Counted from the first letter of the stretch, positions 48,194 to 62,124 are shown. The stretch is 64,000 nucleotides of DNA from Sitta carolinensis (GCA_032173965.1 CM063284.1:60262863-60326862); one strand, 5' to 3'. Notes: a model not told the origin generated them from the sequence alone. Program-made: numbers and translations.

Positions 48194-49646
48194 CACACTT
48201 GGTTAGCCAAGATGGTCTTTCAGCTGGCTCTGTTTTTACAGTGTGTCTGACAATACCCCAGCTTGTCTCATCCAATTTAGGATGATAACTTTTGACATTC
48301 GTCTTTCAAAAAACACAGTGAATTCTTCAGATACTGTTTTTTTTTTTCCCCATGCTTTTGGCTTGTGTTACTCCCTGTTTGTGACTTTTTCAGATGTCTC
48401 TTTTATACCTCCTATTTAGTAGTTCTTTTCAGCTACTTTCTTAACATGTTGAAAGGGAAGAAACCCAAGTATATAACGGAAAGTTACATTTAATGCTCCT
48501 GACAGGTGTACTTGCTTTTTCCTCCAGCCTACCTCACCTGGCACCCTCAATCACCACTGTGTGACACTGCTTCCTAGGACAAACCCTGACTGTGTTCCCT
48601 GAAAGCTTTGATTAGTAAAAGAATAATCTGGGGGGAAGTGTGCAAAGTGCTCCTGTGGGAGAATCATTTGGTGTTGTGTTTCTAGTGGTGCTGCCACAGA
48701 GCTCCTTATGGAGAGTGAGAAATTTGCACAGAGGAGTTTGGCTGACTGAAAACCTTTTCACCTGACTGCAGTGAAGAGTACTGGGCTTTGATGTGCCATT
48801 TGGCTCAGATCTGTCAGATAAAAGTGAGAGCATCTGTATCCCCTTTCAGTACAGCAAGTGGAAAGCAACTTCCACAGAGGTCTCATCCTTTTCTGCACTC
48901 TCTGGGAGATTAGGATTGTCAAACTGAACAGAAGACTCATAAACTAGTAGTGAATACAGTTAATTGGGAAGATTTATAGTCTTGTTAGCTGGAATGTTTC
49001 TTAATTTAAAATGTCATGTATTCCCTGAAGGGAGACATTACTTCTAGTTGAAGCCTTAATTGGAATGGCTAATTTTCAGTTCTGGGACTACTACTGCTGA
49101 AAAAAATCCTTTACTCTTGAACAGATAGAGAGCTATTGAAATTTCACAAGCTGTAAAATTGTCAGGAACACTGATTTTTGCTTTCTCTCCTGAGGCCACA
49201 GAGGAGACTAAAAGGTGAACAGCAGCACTGGGCAGTCATGAGAAGGCGTTTTCTTCAAATGGTTTTGCCTAGAGCTGACTTGGAAATGTCACAACTCTTT
49301 TATCCCCCTTTCATTTACATGGTGATGCTCATGGTCTCATACTGAAATTGCTTCAAATAGGTGTTTCTTGATAGGTTGCAGTTCTAATGCTTACAGGCTG
49401 GGGAAAATTGAGATATCTTTCTGAAAATGGATCATGCCAAAGGAAGTGCTCTATATGACTTTAATGCCCTCTTGGGATGATGTAATGCACTCTTGTCTCG
49501 TACTTCTTCCAATAGATTTTCAGATTCTTATGTTATCTAACTTATTTTAGGCACTTGTTCCTATCTGCTCTATTAGGAAAGATCAGTATTTTTCATGCAT
49601 AAATAGAAATATGATCCTGAAGTGGAGAGTGTAAAGTAGAAGCAGA

Positions 49647-49649
<3 letters not shown>

Positions 49650-49681
<32 letters not shown>
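49650..49681. repeat. Homopolymer A32
   Basis: Thirty-two consecutive A after agcagaggt. No retroposed body is recognised upstream. Confidence 0.95.
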
Positions 49682-49686
<5 letters not shown>

Positions 49687-52600
49687 ATAATTGTTACCCA
49701 TTTTGCAAACCATGCATAAAGCCACATCGTTTGGTTTTAGGTAGTCCTGCAAAGAGCAGGGAGTTGGACTCTGCTCATTATGGGTCCCTTCAAACTCAAG
49801 AGATTCTATTATTTTGTGCTCAGGTGGAGTGTATGTTTCCCTGTGCCTCTCAACATTTTGGGGGAGTTCGTGTTGTGGGGGTCTTTTGGGGGTGTTATAT
49901 TGCTTTTGTTTTGTTCTGGATGTACCTTAAGAGCTGTCTCTGAATTGTCTCAGGGATTGCCTCTGCCATGAGAATGAGTAGTCATCAGATATTATTTCTC
50001 TTTCCTTTCTCCAGGAACAAATTCTTGTTAATTGGCTGTGGCTTCCTACTCTCTCACCAGCACGGGAGGACTAGTTTCTCTATTTACTTCTTTGTAATTA
50101 AGCAGTGAGACAAAACTTTGGAGGTCTGAGTGCATGAGAATATAAGGTGGCAGATGTTCTGTCAAGTATCACAATCCTAAAAAATCACCTTTTTTGACCT
50201 TCCTATAACTTGGAAGTGCCAGACAGGAACACTCCAGTCCTGTGCTCCAGTCTTGCTAGAAGCTGCTGCCTGCCAAAATGAGGGACCCAGAAAAGCTGTG
50301 ACAAGCAGGGATCACCAGGGATGCAAAGGAGAATCTTGGATGGGAGCAAGGCAGAGAGTGGTGTTGTGAGATTTCCATGGCAACAAGGTGTCTGACTATG
50401 GGTCATTTGCAACTCCAGTGCAGAAATAATTCCTTGAGCCTTCTGTAAATAAATAAGTGCCTGGAGCTTGATCCTTCACTGGTATAAGTTCAGACTTGTG
50501 TGGTTGCTTTTGATAGATGACTCATGTTGTGAACATATAGCTTGTGGAAAAAGAAAAAATAACTTACAGTTCCCTGGTGCTTTTTCAATGCTTTTAGAAA
50601 GTCTGTCTCTTTTTAATTGAGATTATTTAAAAAAAAAAAAAAAATATGGGTTCCTGAAAAAAATAATAATTTGTAACATAGCAGTTTGGTTTATGAGATC
50701 TGCTGCATCTGTTATGAAAATCTTCCATAACTTACAGTACATAAGAGCAAAAGCAGAAGCATATCAAATCCAATGTTTTTGATTCAAAAATTCCATCCTC
50801 TGGAGAACATTCCTGAAGTCAAATCCTATTTTGCATCATGTGTGATGCTTTAAAAAAATCCTGGACTCCACTTAGAATTGGAATGAATGTGTTTGAGCTA
50901 ACTCCTGTGTTTTGAAATAAAGCTAGAAAAAATGACTATAAAGTGGTGCTGACAGTCAAACCAAGCATAATGCTATAAGTATCAGATAAAAAATAAAATG
51001 TCAGAGGAAAGACAGAAAGGAAAAAATCCTATCTAGTTCCCTTCTCTGCATTAAGACTAAATGTAGATTTTAACTAACTTGTGACACCATCTTTTCATGG
51101 CAAATGTTTTCTTAGGTTCACAGTGTCATAAATAGTATCCATTAGCATCATCCCTTTCGTTTCCTTAGCAACTGAGACAATCAATTCAATGATAGTTTCA
51201 TCAGCATAGAAAAGCACTAGCTACCAGAATTACGGACAGAAGTACAAAAAGCAGGTAGGCTGGAATCTATTTGTCTACACACAAGCTTTATTTCTTTCTT
51301 TCCTTTCTATTTTATGAGTTGCAAGCCTTTAATCACAAATTAAGCACAAATCTTTTCAAACTGTGCTGTGCTTCTGCATCAGTGATGGTTGATGCTGACT
51401 CTAAGGGATTCTCGAATCCACTCAGCCCAGCTGCAAGAAGCATGATATTTTAGCTTCACAGCCTGAAAACCATCATATTTGGGATTGGGTGTGAATATAT
51501 AATTTTCTTTTTTGGAGTATTAGTTAGAAACTTGCAACATTAAGGTAATGCTAGGACTTGTTTCAGTGGGTAGAGGAAAGGGGCCTGGTTGCTGCTGCTG
51601 CTTTCTTCATTCCTTACCAGTACAAAGGGGTCACATGGAGTTTGTGTTTTCTGTCACTCAGATCCACTCTGAAGAAGAAATTCAGAAGACAAGTAGGAGT
51701 TGTGAAAGGCTAGAGTTCATGAATTGTTCTGCAGACTCCACTTATGAAGGAAGATGATATGGCTGGGAGATATATTCCTTTTAAATATATATTATAGTTA
51801 TATATTTATTTCATTTTCTAGAGTAGCTTCTTTAATGTCCTGGTGAAGCTTCAGTCCAACTCTGTATGGTTCTGTCTGCAGAAAGTCTTTCTTCTTTTAA
51901 TTTGCACTACATTGTCAGTACCAAATATCAGTAAGGAGGCAAGTAGCCCTACGATAGTGAGTTATTGGAAAAGCTCTATATTATTTACAGGAAAAGTAAT
52001 TTTTTTCTCTTTATTTAATCTTTCTTCATTTCTTCTGTCTGACGACTGGATGTATTCTGAAGAAATAAAGCATGTAAGATGTTAGATGAAAACATGACTG
52101 TGTCAACTGCTACTCCTGAAACACAGACAAAAGTGTTTTGTTACTTTTGTTCATTTAAAAACTTAAAAAAATTATTAAAAGCAAAGTTAATATCAAGCCT
52201 CTTGAAGTAGGTGGAAAAGATCCTATAGGTTCCTGTGGGGACTTCCCAAGATAACCATGGAACATAAAAATTTATTAAACAATAAATTCACTGCATGCTT
52301 TATTTAGTTCTGATGACTGCTGCTCCTAAACTCCAAGTTTCTGTATCACTTCTATCAACCCCTAGGCCCACTGTCATGAGTAAGATTTCTTGAAGGTTTC
52401 TGAGTTCAGTGTTGGAAAAAATCAGGTGGAAGAATCAGGCTTGCTCACTGTCATGAGTACTGGGAATAGTGCTCACCCCCTGAAGTAATGGGACACAGTA
52501 GGATGACTCACTGGCTTTTTTGGGATTCTGCTTTCCCCCAGATACTTAGTGATTCAGTTCCTATAGTTGCCATGAAAAGCTGTGACAAGTTCAGACTGAT

Positions 52601-55600
52601 GGCTGCAGAGAATTATATTCCAACTTAACTGAGGCCATGAACTTTTTTAGAATGTAAGAATGTCTTCATAGTTTCAGTAATGTAGGGATTGGAAGCTGTT
52701 CAACAGTCTTCCAGCACCATTACCTTAGTTCTCGTGGAACTTATATGTGGCCCTTGCCTGTTGGGATTCCAGTAAGGTTGTAAGCTCATTTGATCTGAGA
52801 TGGAGGAGGAAAAAGGCATGGCCTCTTAGGCATTTTAGAGTTGTTGCTCGATATCTCATGTGAGTGCTGACATTTGTCATCAGTTTTGGCCATGGTGTAA
52901 GGTGGAAGTATTCAGTGTGTGTGCAGATTTTTTTTTCCTCCCTGAGTATAACAGACCAACTCATTTGCATCTAGATGGATGCATATAGGTCACCTGTCAT
53001 GGATCACGTGTCCCTCTTGTGACTGTGTCAGCATTTTTCACACACACACCACCCTTTTTTCTTCTTCCCCCACTTTTTTTTTAGCCACCTTGATGTTTGG
53101 CAGAACTCAGCTGAGTTCACTCCTTCCTACTGGCTAGCACTGGGATGACCAGCAGTTGCTCATGGAATTGCATGTTATGGATTTGATGTTTGTATGTTTG
53201 ATGAACATGTTAATTACAATTGCAAACAGGTTAATAGTGTGACTGCTTGGCTGACAAATACAGGTATCCCCAACTAATTACCATTCCCAGAATTATATTT
53301 TTGGCTTTTGCAAAATCTCAGAATGCATTTGCAGATCTGAAACTTAAAACTGTTGTTCTTTACTCAATTCAAAATGTTTGGTAGCAGGTATGGAAAGAAT
53401 GGAATTTTGACGCTGAACTAACAGGGCTATGAACACAGCATTTTAGATATGTGGGAACATTTGGAAATTTGTTCATGGACAAACTCCCAGGTACTTGAAA
53501 GACCCTAAATAACATTTGGCTGAGACACTTTGTGAGCGATCTTTCAAAATTCAGGGAAACTGCCAAAACCTAATAATTATTTTGATATGAGATTTACTTA
53601 TCTCCATGAGTTTTAACCAAAGTGTGGGAGCCACCACTGACACTTTGGGTTTCTGCACTGTCCCTCTTCCATGGTGACAGGAAAGTGCAGTTTATAGACA
53701 GTTGGTGCAACAAGGTAATACTGATGAAAACAGTCAATATATGTTTTCACTGGACATACAGATACCATTATTATGGTACAATTCAATGGTTGCTCCTAAC
53801 AAATTGTTAGGTATGAGTTAGAACAGGTCTTGACCTTCAGTGAAATCCATATGCTCAATTAATACTTTTTAGTTGCTAATGCAAGTAGAGTGGAAGCGTG
53901 AGCAGCATAACAGCAAGCAAGTCATTCTCTATTGACCATAGAGAATGTGTATATCTTTGTGAAAATAAAGGCTACAGAAAGAACTTACAACCAAATTAAT
54001 TGAACTAATTCTTTTTTTTTCATTCTTTTAAAGAAGTGGTTCATGAATCAATTATTGCAACACTCAGGACTTCTGATAATTAGGACAAACTACATTTTAT
54101 GGAGTTTGTGCTATGTTTAGATACCTAGTGGCCTGGAAAAAATTCAAAGGATCCAAACAGACATGAAGTTTAAAGGACATTCAGGGCAGGGGAAAGGGGA
54201 GATTTTCCAGAAATGCTTGTGAAAACAGCCAGGGTAAGTTCAAATGTGATAGCCCCAAGTCAAAAGCACTTTTGGAAAATAGGAAGAAAAATTTCTGTTG
54301 GAGAATTGTTTGAACTCTTTGACTTTCATCATTAATGCTTGAAAATATTTATTTGTAGAAGCTTTGTATAATATTTAATTGCCCTACATTATAAATATTT
54401 ATTACATAAACAATTACATACCACATAAAATCAGGATATACTCAATAAACTGGTCATATCAAGGGATTTTTTTTTCCCCTTTTCAGGTGATTTTCCCTCA
54501 AGGAAATAAGATGCAATAATATTATACCATATAAATGTTTCTGAGAATATGTTAGGTGTGCAAGAGCTTCAGTGATTGAAAGAATACTTCCAAAGTGAAA
54601 TCTTTACCCAGCAAATTAATCTGCAAGCATAGTTACATTTGCTGTGACTAAAATGCTGTGTGAAAGCATTGTATTTAAAAAAACCCCACAGCATCAAGAT
54701 ATTTCGTTGGCATTTCAGAAAAAGAGAGATTCTGATATTAGGTTTCATGTCTTGATCCACTCCACCAGCCTTTGTAAGCTACTTTGTATGGCACTACTTG
54801 TGTCAACCACCTCAATATTGATTTGGTATTAAAACAACATCAGCCTAAGCGCTTTGAGCAGTCATCCTTATCATGAGAGGATCTGTTAACTATCCCGTGA
54901 AATGGACTTGTTGGAAGCAAACAGCCTGGAATAGGGAATTAATTACTTGCCTGCTATCAGCACTCCTTTGACAGTGTACTCAGATTGAATTCTAGTGTGA
55001 CAAAGTGTGATAGAAATATACAGCTTGCTCATGTAAAAGTATTCACAGCCACTCTTCTCTGCAAAAAGCTCTGGTGGGGAAGAGCACTGATCCTGCAAAC
55101 AGTTCTTTTCTTGTAAGGCATCTCCCATGTTCATCTAGAAAACATTTTTGCTAAAAAAAGTGGAGTGCATTTAAAAAAAAAAAAAACAAGAATCAACCCC
55201 ATTTTTCCCCTACTAGGAAGCCATTACCTGGCAAAAATGGGAGTCATTGCCTTCCTACTGTTAAGTGCCTGAAACCTGTACTGCTGCCCAGAGAATGAGC
55301 TATGCCCAGGTACCAGCAGACATACCTTCTTGTTCCTGTGCTCTCCAGGAGTGGCTGCCTTGCAGTAAGATAGTAATTTGCTGAGTGTATCTGCTTTTAG
55401 CTTTCATGGCTTCCTTTCTATTCATCCTGAGCCTGGGTACAGATTTTTATATATCACACTGAAGTGCTTGGAGAAGGAACAACTTTTTTCCTTGTCTCCA
55501 CTGCCTCCCTCCTCCCTGTGGGACATGGTATCTGACACTTTTACAAGCACAGAGAAAACAGAGAAAGGACAGTCCCTTGTTTCCACTTGTCCTGCTGTCA

Positions 55601-56960
55601 AAATGGGTTTTAAAATACCCTGTCAATTAATCTCACTGAAATGACTAGTGAAGGTTCTGCTAACTCTATCCTTGCAGCTCTGTGGTTAATTCATTTCTGA
55701 TTTAGAGATAGGTTAGTAGAAGTGGCAGTGGCAAATTGCCCTCCTATCACTGCAACAGAAAAGTTAAAATTGGATGATGCCCCATATACTGCAAGCTAGG
55801 TAGCCTTCTGTTAAAGAGAAAACAGGATACTTTAATTTAATATTTTGTCCCTTGAAATCTGCAGGCCATATTAATAAGGTGATTTCATTGCTATCTATAT
55901 GCCACCAACCTGGTCTGGAGTTGATTACTCAGCACCCATTTGACTAGCAGGAACTGAGCAGGAAGACTTTCCTTATATAATATTGATAGGAAAGATGAAA
56001 TTGGTGAAGCATTCAGGCTGCTAATCCAATACTTAGTCATTGCAAGATTCATCTGTTTTGCTTTCAAGACTCTGGTTTCCTATGATACTGCTGAATTTAG
56101 CATTCTGCTTAATTCCATTTTCATTCACCTTCAGCCCCCAGTGAAATATCATTTCCCATCTACAGGTTCATTTTACAGCATGAAACAGCAAAACGATCCC
56201 TTTTCAAAGGAAATATTTTAATTTTAGATTGCTAATAACCAGAGCACATGGTGTGGTGATGTGAAAGTGCCTGTGGTCTCAGTGAGCCACAGAAACCATC
56301 AGTGTTTTGTGAGTTTACCAGAGTGCTAACCTTTCAGCAGGAATTTCCTGCTCCCTTCTTAGAACAGGATTTCAAAGAATGCAGGTACAGAAAGAGCCTG
56401 AGAATGAAATGTTCTTGGTTGGGCTATATCAGGGCTCATTCATGCTTGTAAACATCAGGGACTTGGTTTGCAGAGTAACTTGAATGAAATGAGGCATTTT
56501 ACAACAGAGGTTCCTAACAGTCCTTTCTGAAATAAATGGAGTGGCTGATGGCTCTCAGAGCTGCAGTTGGTGAGATAACAGTGTGTTTTAGCTAATGTAC
56601 TGATGGGGTTTGCTTTTGTTTTCTGCCACAAATTATCATCCCACTGAAGTATTTGTCCAAGAAATACTTAACAAGTATCACATTGTTTGATCTCCCTGCC
56701 TTTCTAAAGAAGCTTGTATTTGTTATGGCTGTAAAGACTGGCAATTGAACTGGCTGATGTACATAGATGTTTTTGGCTAACAGGAGAAACGTTTTTAATT
56801 GGCCATTCCTCATTAGCTTTCTCCACAACAGACAATAAGATGTATTTACATAGAAACTTTCTCTGAGCATAATGTGCACTTTTAGAAGAAAGAACTGTTA
56901 GACACCTGTCAGCAATTGCTTTTTTTAGTGTTTAACTAATTATCTAACCTCAAGTCAATA

Positions 56961-57677
56961 TCAGAGCATTTTTAGAGTGTTAAACCTTACATCGCAAGGA
57001 GTTGCGTAAGTGCGCCCTTTGAATGACAACATCTGTTGTGCTTTGTTTTGTTGCCCGAACATCTGTGGCCTCCAAGAGGCAAGGTGTCTCCTGAGGGCTA
57101 TTTGACAATGCACTCTCACAGGCATGCACAGACATGACACCCTTGCTGTGCATTTCCTCATGGCTTTAGACACAACACCAGGGTGTGAAGAATGGAGACA
57201 CTTGTAATAAGATAAAGTCAGACTTTTTTGGTGACAGATATGGGAGATTAAATGCACTTTTCTGTTAACTTCTAGCATATTCTTGATAGATAACTTTATA
57301 TTATTCCTGTAAAACCTAGAAAACTCAGTTCCTAAAGGCTCTGATTCCACTGCACCATGAATTTGAGTTATAGTTGGCCTCCCTGTAGTTCCTGCGTGTA
57401 TTGTCTCTATTTGTGCACTTGACATTGAGTTTGTAGCCAGGAAAGCAAAGAAAGAAAAAATACAACATGGTAATTCTATAAGAAGTGCCTTAGTGTATGG
57501 GAGGGCCAAACCATATCCTGTTGGACAAAACTGTATTTCAGTGTGAATCTCTTTCCTCACCTGGAAGTTGAGGTTAAGAGGACTAATTATTTTGTGGAGT
57601 ATGTTAATACCTACTAATGAAAGAGACAGGATAACACTTTGGCTGCTATCAAACTTTGCAGTGAAATTTTGCCTCAT
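56961..57677 (-). other. Unusually long open reading frame, 238 codons, no recognised function
   Basis: A continuous minus-strand frame from ATG at 57,677 to a stop at 56,961 in AT-rich DNA, where stops should come roughly every 16 codons. The product has a mildly hydrophobic stretch near residues 85-105 (PCCIFSFFAFLATNSMSS) and a basic, Cys-rich C-terminal half. I recognise no domain, and it does not look like gag, pol or env. No promoter, CpG island or clear splice context is seen. It may be chance, a decayed exon, or a conserved non-coding element. I do not call it a gene. Confidence 0.25.
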
Positions 57678-57934
57678 ATTGGAGGTGTTTCTATTGCCTT
57701 ACTTCCCTAAGCATATCAGTTCTGCTGAGGCATCTTTCAAGGAATAGATATGATAGATCATTAATTGCAAAATTGAATTTCACTGTTCCAAGCTTATTTT
57801 TCCATTAGCTCAATCACCTAGTAAACACCCAAAATGTGCTCTTGAACAAATGAGTTCTTGGAAATTTTCATGTTGCAGTCAACGGACTTGTACTTTATTT
57901 CAGAAAGGAACAGCAAATTGCATGTCCTGAGGCT

Positions 57935-57985
57935 AAAAAAAAAAAAAAAAAACAAAACACCCAACAAAAAAAAGCAAAAAAAGTC
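57935..57985. repeat. A-rich low-complexity tract
   Basis: A run of 17 A followed by A/C mixtures (caaaacacccaacaaaaaaa). It accounts for a short Lys-rich frame there. Confidence 0.85.
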
Positions 57986-58130
57986 AAACCCAGAAGAAAA
58001 CCCCTTTAATTGTTTGGGGTTGGGTTTTGGTCTTTTTTCATGATGTAAAAAATGCCCCTAAATATTCTTTAGAAAAATTTTTACTTTGTGTCAGAATAAA
58101 CAGAATCTTATCTCTTATATATTTGGGAAT

Positions 58131-58151
58131 GGGGGGTGGGGAGGGGTGGGG
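58131..58151 (+). repeat. G-quadruplex motif
   Basis: Four G-tracts (6, 4, 4 and 4 G) separated by the single bases T, A and T, a textbook quadruplex pattern. A G/T-rich tract follows to about 58,215. Confidence 0.9.
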
Positions 58152-59658
58152 TGTTTTTATTTATTTGTGGGTTTCCTGTCTGTGATTGGGGTTTTTTTGT
58201 TTGTTTTATTTTTTTAAGCATACAAGAATTGGAGTGAATTATATTTCAATACACAGAAATTGGATTTTTAAGTACTAGGTAGTCATAAACAAATAATATG
58301 AAAGGGGAGTCCTCCTGTTTCCATCTGAAGTCTTGACTGACCTAAGCCTTATTTCTTTAGAGATGTTAGAAATTAAGTGCATTATGTCTGTGAATTGTGT
58401 CTGTTGAAATAATTTACAGGTGAACAGTCTTTTAGGAAATATAGCTACAGAGAAATGTAGTTAGAGTAGCTGAGAGTTAAGAATTTTGTCTGCTAGAGCT
58501 GTTAGGGACAAAAAGAAATCAGATTAGACATATTTATAATAAGACTTTAATCAGTGCTTTTATAAAGCTACAGCAAACCATGTGAGACAAAAAATCACAG
58601 CCATTTCAGATTCCTGAAATGCCCATGGATGTTTAAGAAACCAACAAATTGACCTGAAGGTTTTGCTTCTATGTAACATTTAAATACATTAGACTTAAAT
58701 TAATTGTCCTGCAAATGAAGACATCAAGCAGATTTTTTAATTGCTCAGATAGGGTCTATGGTATGAAGACCCTATTCGATAGTCTTATTAAAGGAAGACC
58801 AGAACTTGGGAGAAGAGGGTGACCCTGCCTATGGGAAAGAAAGCAAAATAGAAGTCTACCACGGATATGTATCAGGGCTAATTAGAGGTTAATTAATGTT
58901 AAAGCAGATGGATGACTTGTTTTGTACATTAAAGAGGCATAAATACTGACTTAGGTCTTATTGCAGAGTCGAGGTTTTGGGTAGTGTTGCTGATCTGTTT
59001 TTCTGTATCAAGTTAAGTATTATGTTAAGAGTAAGTCTTCATCAATTGCCTCATCTAACCACAGTCTGAACTGAACTCACTCAATGCCTGATAAAACTTG
59101 ACAGTATGTTGGAAAGTTTTTCTTTGAGTTTTCATGTTATTACTTAGCAAAATGTTCAATTCTCTTCTGCTAAGCACTGGTAATAGTAGAAGACTTGAAG
59201 TTAAGAAACTACTCCAATTATTTTTGGAGCATTCTGGGTCCATTATAAATAGAGGATATAAGATTGTTAGATTCATTATAGCATAATATCTTTTCCCATC
59301 AGAAGCCCTGGAAAATAGGATAGTTCTGGCAGTGCACATCTTGCACTGAGAAACTGTCAGGATATAGAAAAGGATTGTTTGGAAAATGGTACCTAATTTT
59401 AAAAAATGTAATATTTTTCCCCTAAGCACTTGTAATAGTATCTCCAGAAACCAGATTTTTTTTCTTAACCATTTTATTTCCCTTTTCTTTCTCTACTTTG
59501 GTGTTTTCTGCAAGTGCTGCTTTCTACAGAGTTCTCAGTCATAAACGAGTTGCTGTTTTTAATGTATTTTTCCTATTTATGTTTCCAAAAGCAATTCATT
59601 TCTTTGTCAAGACCCCAGCTATTCTCCCTGTCTCAGAGGGTTTGCATGCTAGATTCTT

Positions 59659-59709
59659 TTTTTTTCTTGCTTTTTGTGTTTGTTTGAGTTTTTGGTTTTT
59701 TTTTTTGAG
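59659..59709. repeat. T/G-rich low-complexity tract
   Basis: T-rich stretch (ctttttttttcttgc, then gtttgtttgagttttt and a T10 run). Confidence 0.8.
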
Positions 59710-60311
59710 AGGCTGGAGAAGGGCGAGGAATTTCATTAAGTCCTCTCTTCAGATGAATCAGGGAAATAGAGAGAATCTTATAATGCTGCCCAATAAAATG
59801 GGATCTGGATGTTCTAACTCATTTTGAACCACTAATTAGAAGTAATTTGATGAGGATTTGTTGCCATAAACAGACTTTAGGATTTTCTTTATCTTTTCTT
59901 TGGCTACTTTCCAAACATATGAGCCAGAACTGACTTGTATTAAATGTATCCATTTGTCCCTGTCCCAAACATTTGGCCCCATCCTAATCTATGATCATCA
60001 TTAAACTAACAAAAACATAAGTAATTTTGGTTACTATCTCTATGGGATAACTGATTAAATATTCACATGCCCGTTTAGTAAATGGCAGCACAAAGATAGT
60101 AGCACAAATGTAGTAGCAGCATAAATACAGTGATAAATGTAATGCGTGGGAGACCCTGAATGGGTAGAGGATACTACAGAAGAGGTATATCTTGGCTTAA
60201 ATCAGGTCTCTACATGTTCATTTCACAATGCCATGACTCCTTGTTTACTTTCTGAATTTTGGATGTTTTATTAGGTAGAATTCATTAATCCTTTCTATTC
60301 AAATGTGAAAT

Positions 60312-60470
60312 GTTTGTGGGGTTTTTTGTTTGTTTGTTTGCATTTTTTTTGGTGTGTTGGGTTTTTTGTTGTTGTTTTTTGGTTTTGTTTTGGTGGGGGG
60401 GGGTGATAGGTCTTTTGTTTGTTTGTTTGTTTGTTTGTTTTGGTGTGAGGTTGTTTTGCTTTTGTTTTTC
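60312..60470. repeat. Long G/T-only tract with (TTTG)n and a G9 run
   Basis: About 150 bases nearly free of A and C. They include TTTG units at 60,327-60,340 and 60,414-60,440 and nine G at 60,395-60,403. Confidence 0.9.
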
Positions 60471-61589
60471 TTAGAACAATTTTTTCCTTGAGAAATAATC
60501 TTCCAAAGATTCTGCCCTTTCCAGGCAGGAGCATAAAAATGTTATGGGCTGGGGTGCTACTCTTAATAAGTGTTTTCAGGCTTCTGGCATGGAAACAGTT
60601 AATTATTCAAATCCAGAATTTCACTGAAGAAAATCAGATAGAATATTTTATTTACTAACCTAGATTTTCATAGCTCTAAATTTTTGGTGTTAAAGTAAGA
60701 AGCCAGGGAAAAATGAGAAGTCAGGGTTTGAGAACAAGCAATGATAGTGCAAGATCATCCTTGGTACCTTATTTTTATTGTGCTGGGAACAATCTGTTCA
60801 GTTATCAGCATCAGGGTGGTTATGATCTGTCCTGAAAATAAAAGTGGTACTGCTGATAAGACACCTCTGCTTCAGAGTTAGAAACATACACAGCTTGGTG
60901 CTGAGCATCTACGGGTCTGCTTTTGTGACCTAAGCTAGAAATTCTGCCCCTTGCTCTGCTGGGTCCTATAGAACAACTTGCTCCCAGAGTAACCCCAAAG
61001 GCAGGGCTTTGTGGTGCAGCAAAATTAATCCAACATCTAAATGCAATTAAACCCCAACCATTTCTTGTATGTTTTCACACCAAACTGGCTGCAGTAAGCC
61101 TGTTAAACTAGAGAAAACTTACATTTGTATGCATGAGCAGTATCTGCCATTTAGCTTCCAGCCTGCAGAAAGGAGATAATGAGAATCTGTGGCTGGGGTG
61201 TGCAGGGGGAAGGGTGGGAGAGCAATGCCCCTTTTCATGGCTTATTGTTACTAGACTGTCAGGTAGAGGTAAAATTGCAGCTTGACTTCTTATCTTGGTG
61301 CTTTCTCCACCCTCTGTCTCTTAGCAGCTCTGACACATAGTGCTCCAAGAAGGTCACAAATTGAAGAACTGGCCTTAGAGCAGAGCTTTGTTGTTTGGGT
61401 TTTTTTTATTATTATTTTTATTATTTTGACAATGTCAATTTTATCCTTATACGATTCTTGCATGATTTAGGGGTCTGTGTCTCAGAACAGAATGATAAAG
61501 TACAGGCTTTACAATAGGCTGTGGAACTACATGATGGTTGTCTTGCTGGCAGCAAACTTTGTCAGGGAGAGTTACAATACATGTGGATA

Positions 61590-61998
61590 TGTTGTGGTTT
61601 AGTAATAAATACTGCCAAATTTAGTGTTCCCACTGAAATCATTCCAAATTACACACCACTTGATCACTCCCCAGTTCCTCTCTCTCCTTTCTCTGGAGAG
61701 GAGAATTGGAGGCATGAAAGGTAAAAATCATGAGTTGCTGTAAGAACAATTTACTGGAAGCAGCAATGAGATAAGAAAAATGAACAGGAACAGCGACAGT
61801 ATTAATAATGACCAAAGTGTACAAAATGTAAATGCTCACCATGATGCCATGCAAAGTCTGACAATTCCTGACTACTTCCATGTACCCCCACCCAAAATGA
61901 TGTTGAGGTGGTGTTGAAAACCACTGGTTCTTAACCATGCATCCTCCTGGCTACTGCAAAAATGAATGGTCTTGGCTGGAACTATTTATATGGTTCCA
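61590..61998. mobile_element. Solo LTR with perfect GGATA target duplication
   Basis: It starts TGTTGTGGTTTAGTAATAAA and ends TATGGTTCCA. GGATA flanks it at 61,585-61,589 and 61,999-62,003. Its interior (gagataagaa; cttggctggaac near the 3' end) resembles the family of the intronic LTR at 14,480, but it is shorter at 409 bases, suggesting an internal deletion or a sibling subfamily. No retroviral genes adjoin. Confidence 0.72.
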
Positions 61999-62124
61999 GG
62001 ATATTATTTTTCTGCAAACAGGTATGTAAACTTTCCTGATCTACTAGGTTGCCTGAAATTTTCATATCTAGTGTCACTTGAGACCAGGGTTACACTAGAA
62101 AAGGTTGGCTGGTAGACTTCTCTT

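Larger units (their letters stand above)
48194..61584. other. Gene desert; no coding exon supported
   Basis: About 13.4 kb of AT-rich sequence. One long open frame on the minus strand (57,677-56,961) is listed separately. Low-complexity features are A32 at 49,650, A16 at 50,629, an AT-rich tract at about 51,782-51,812, and G/T tracts and a G-quadruplex motif at 58.1-60.4 kb. I see no recognisable transposon bodies. Confidence 0.55.
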
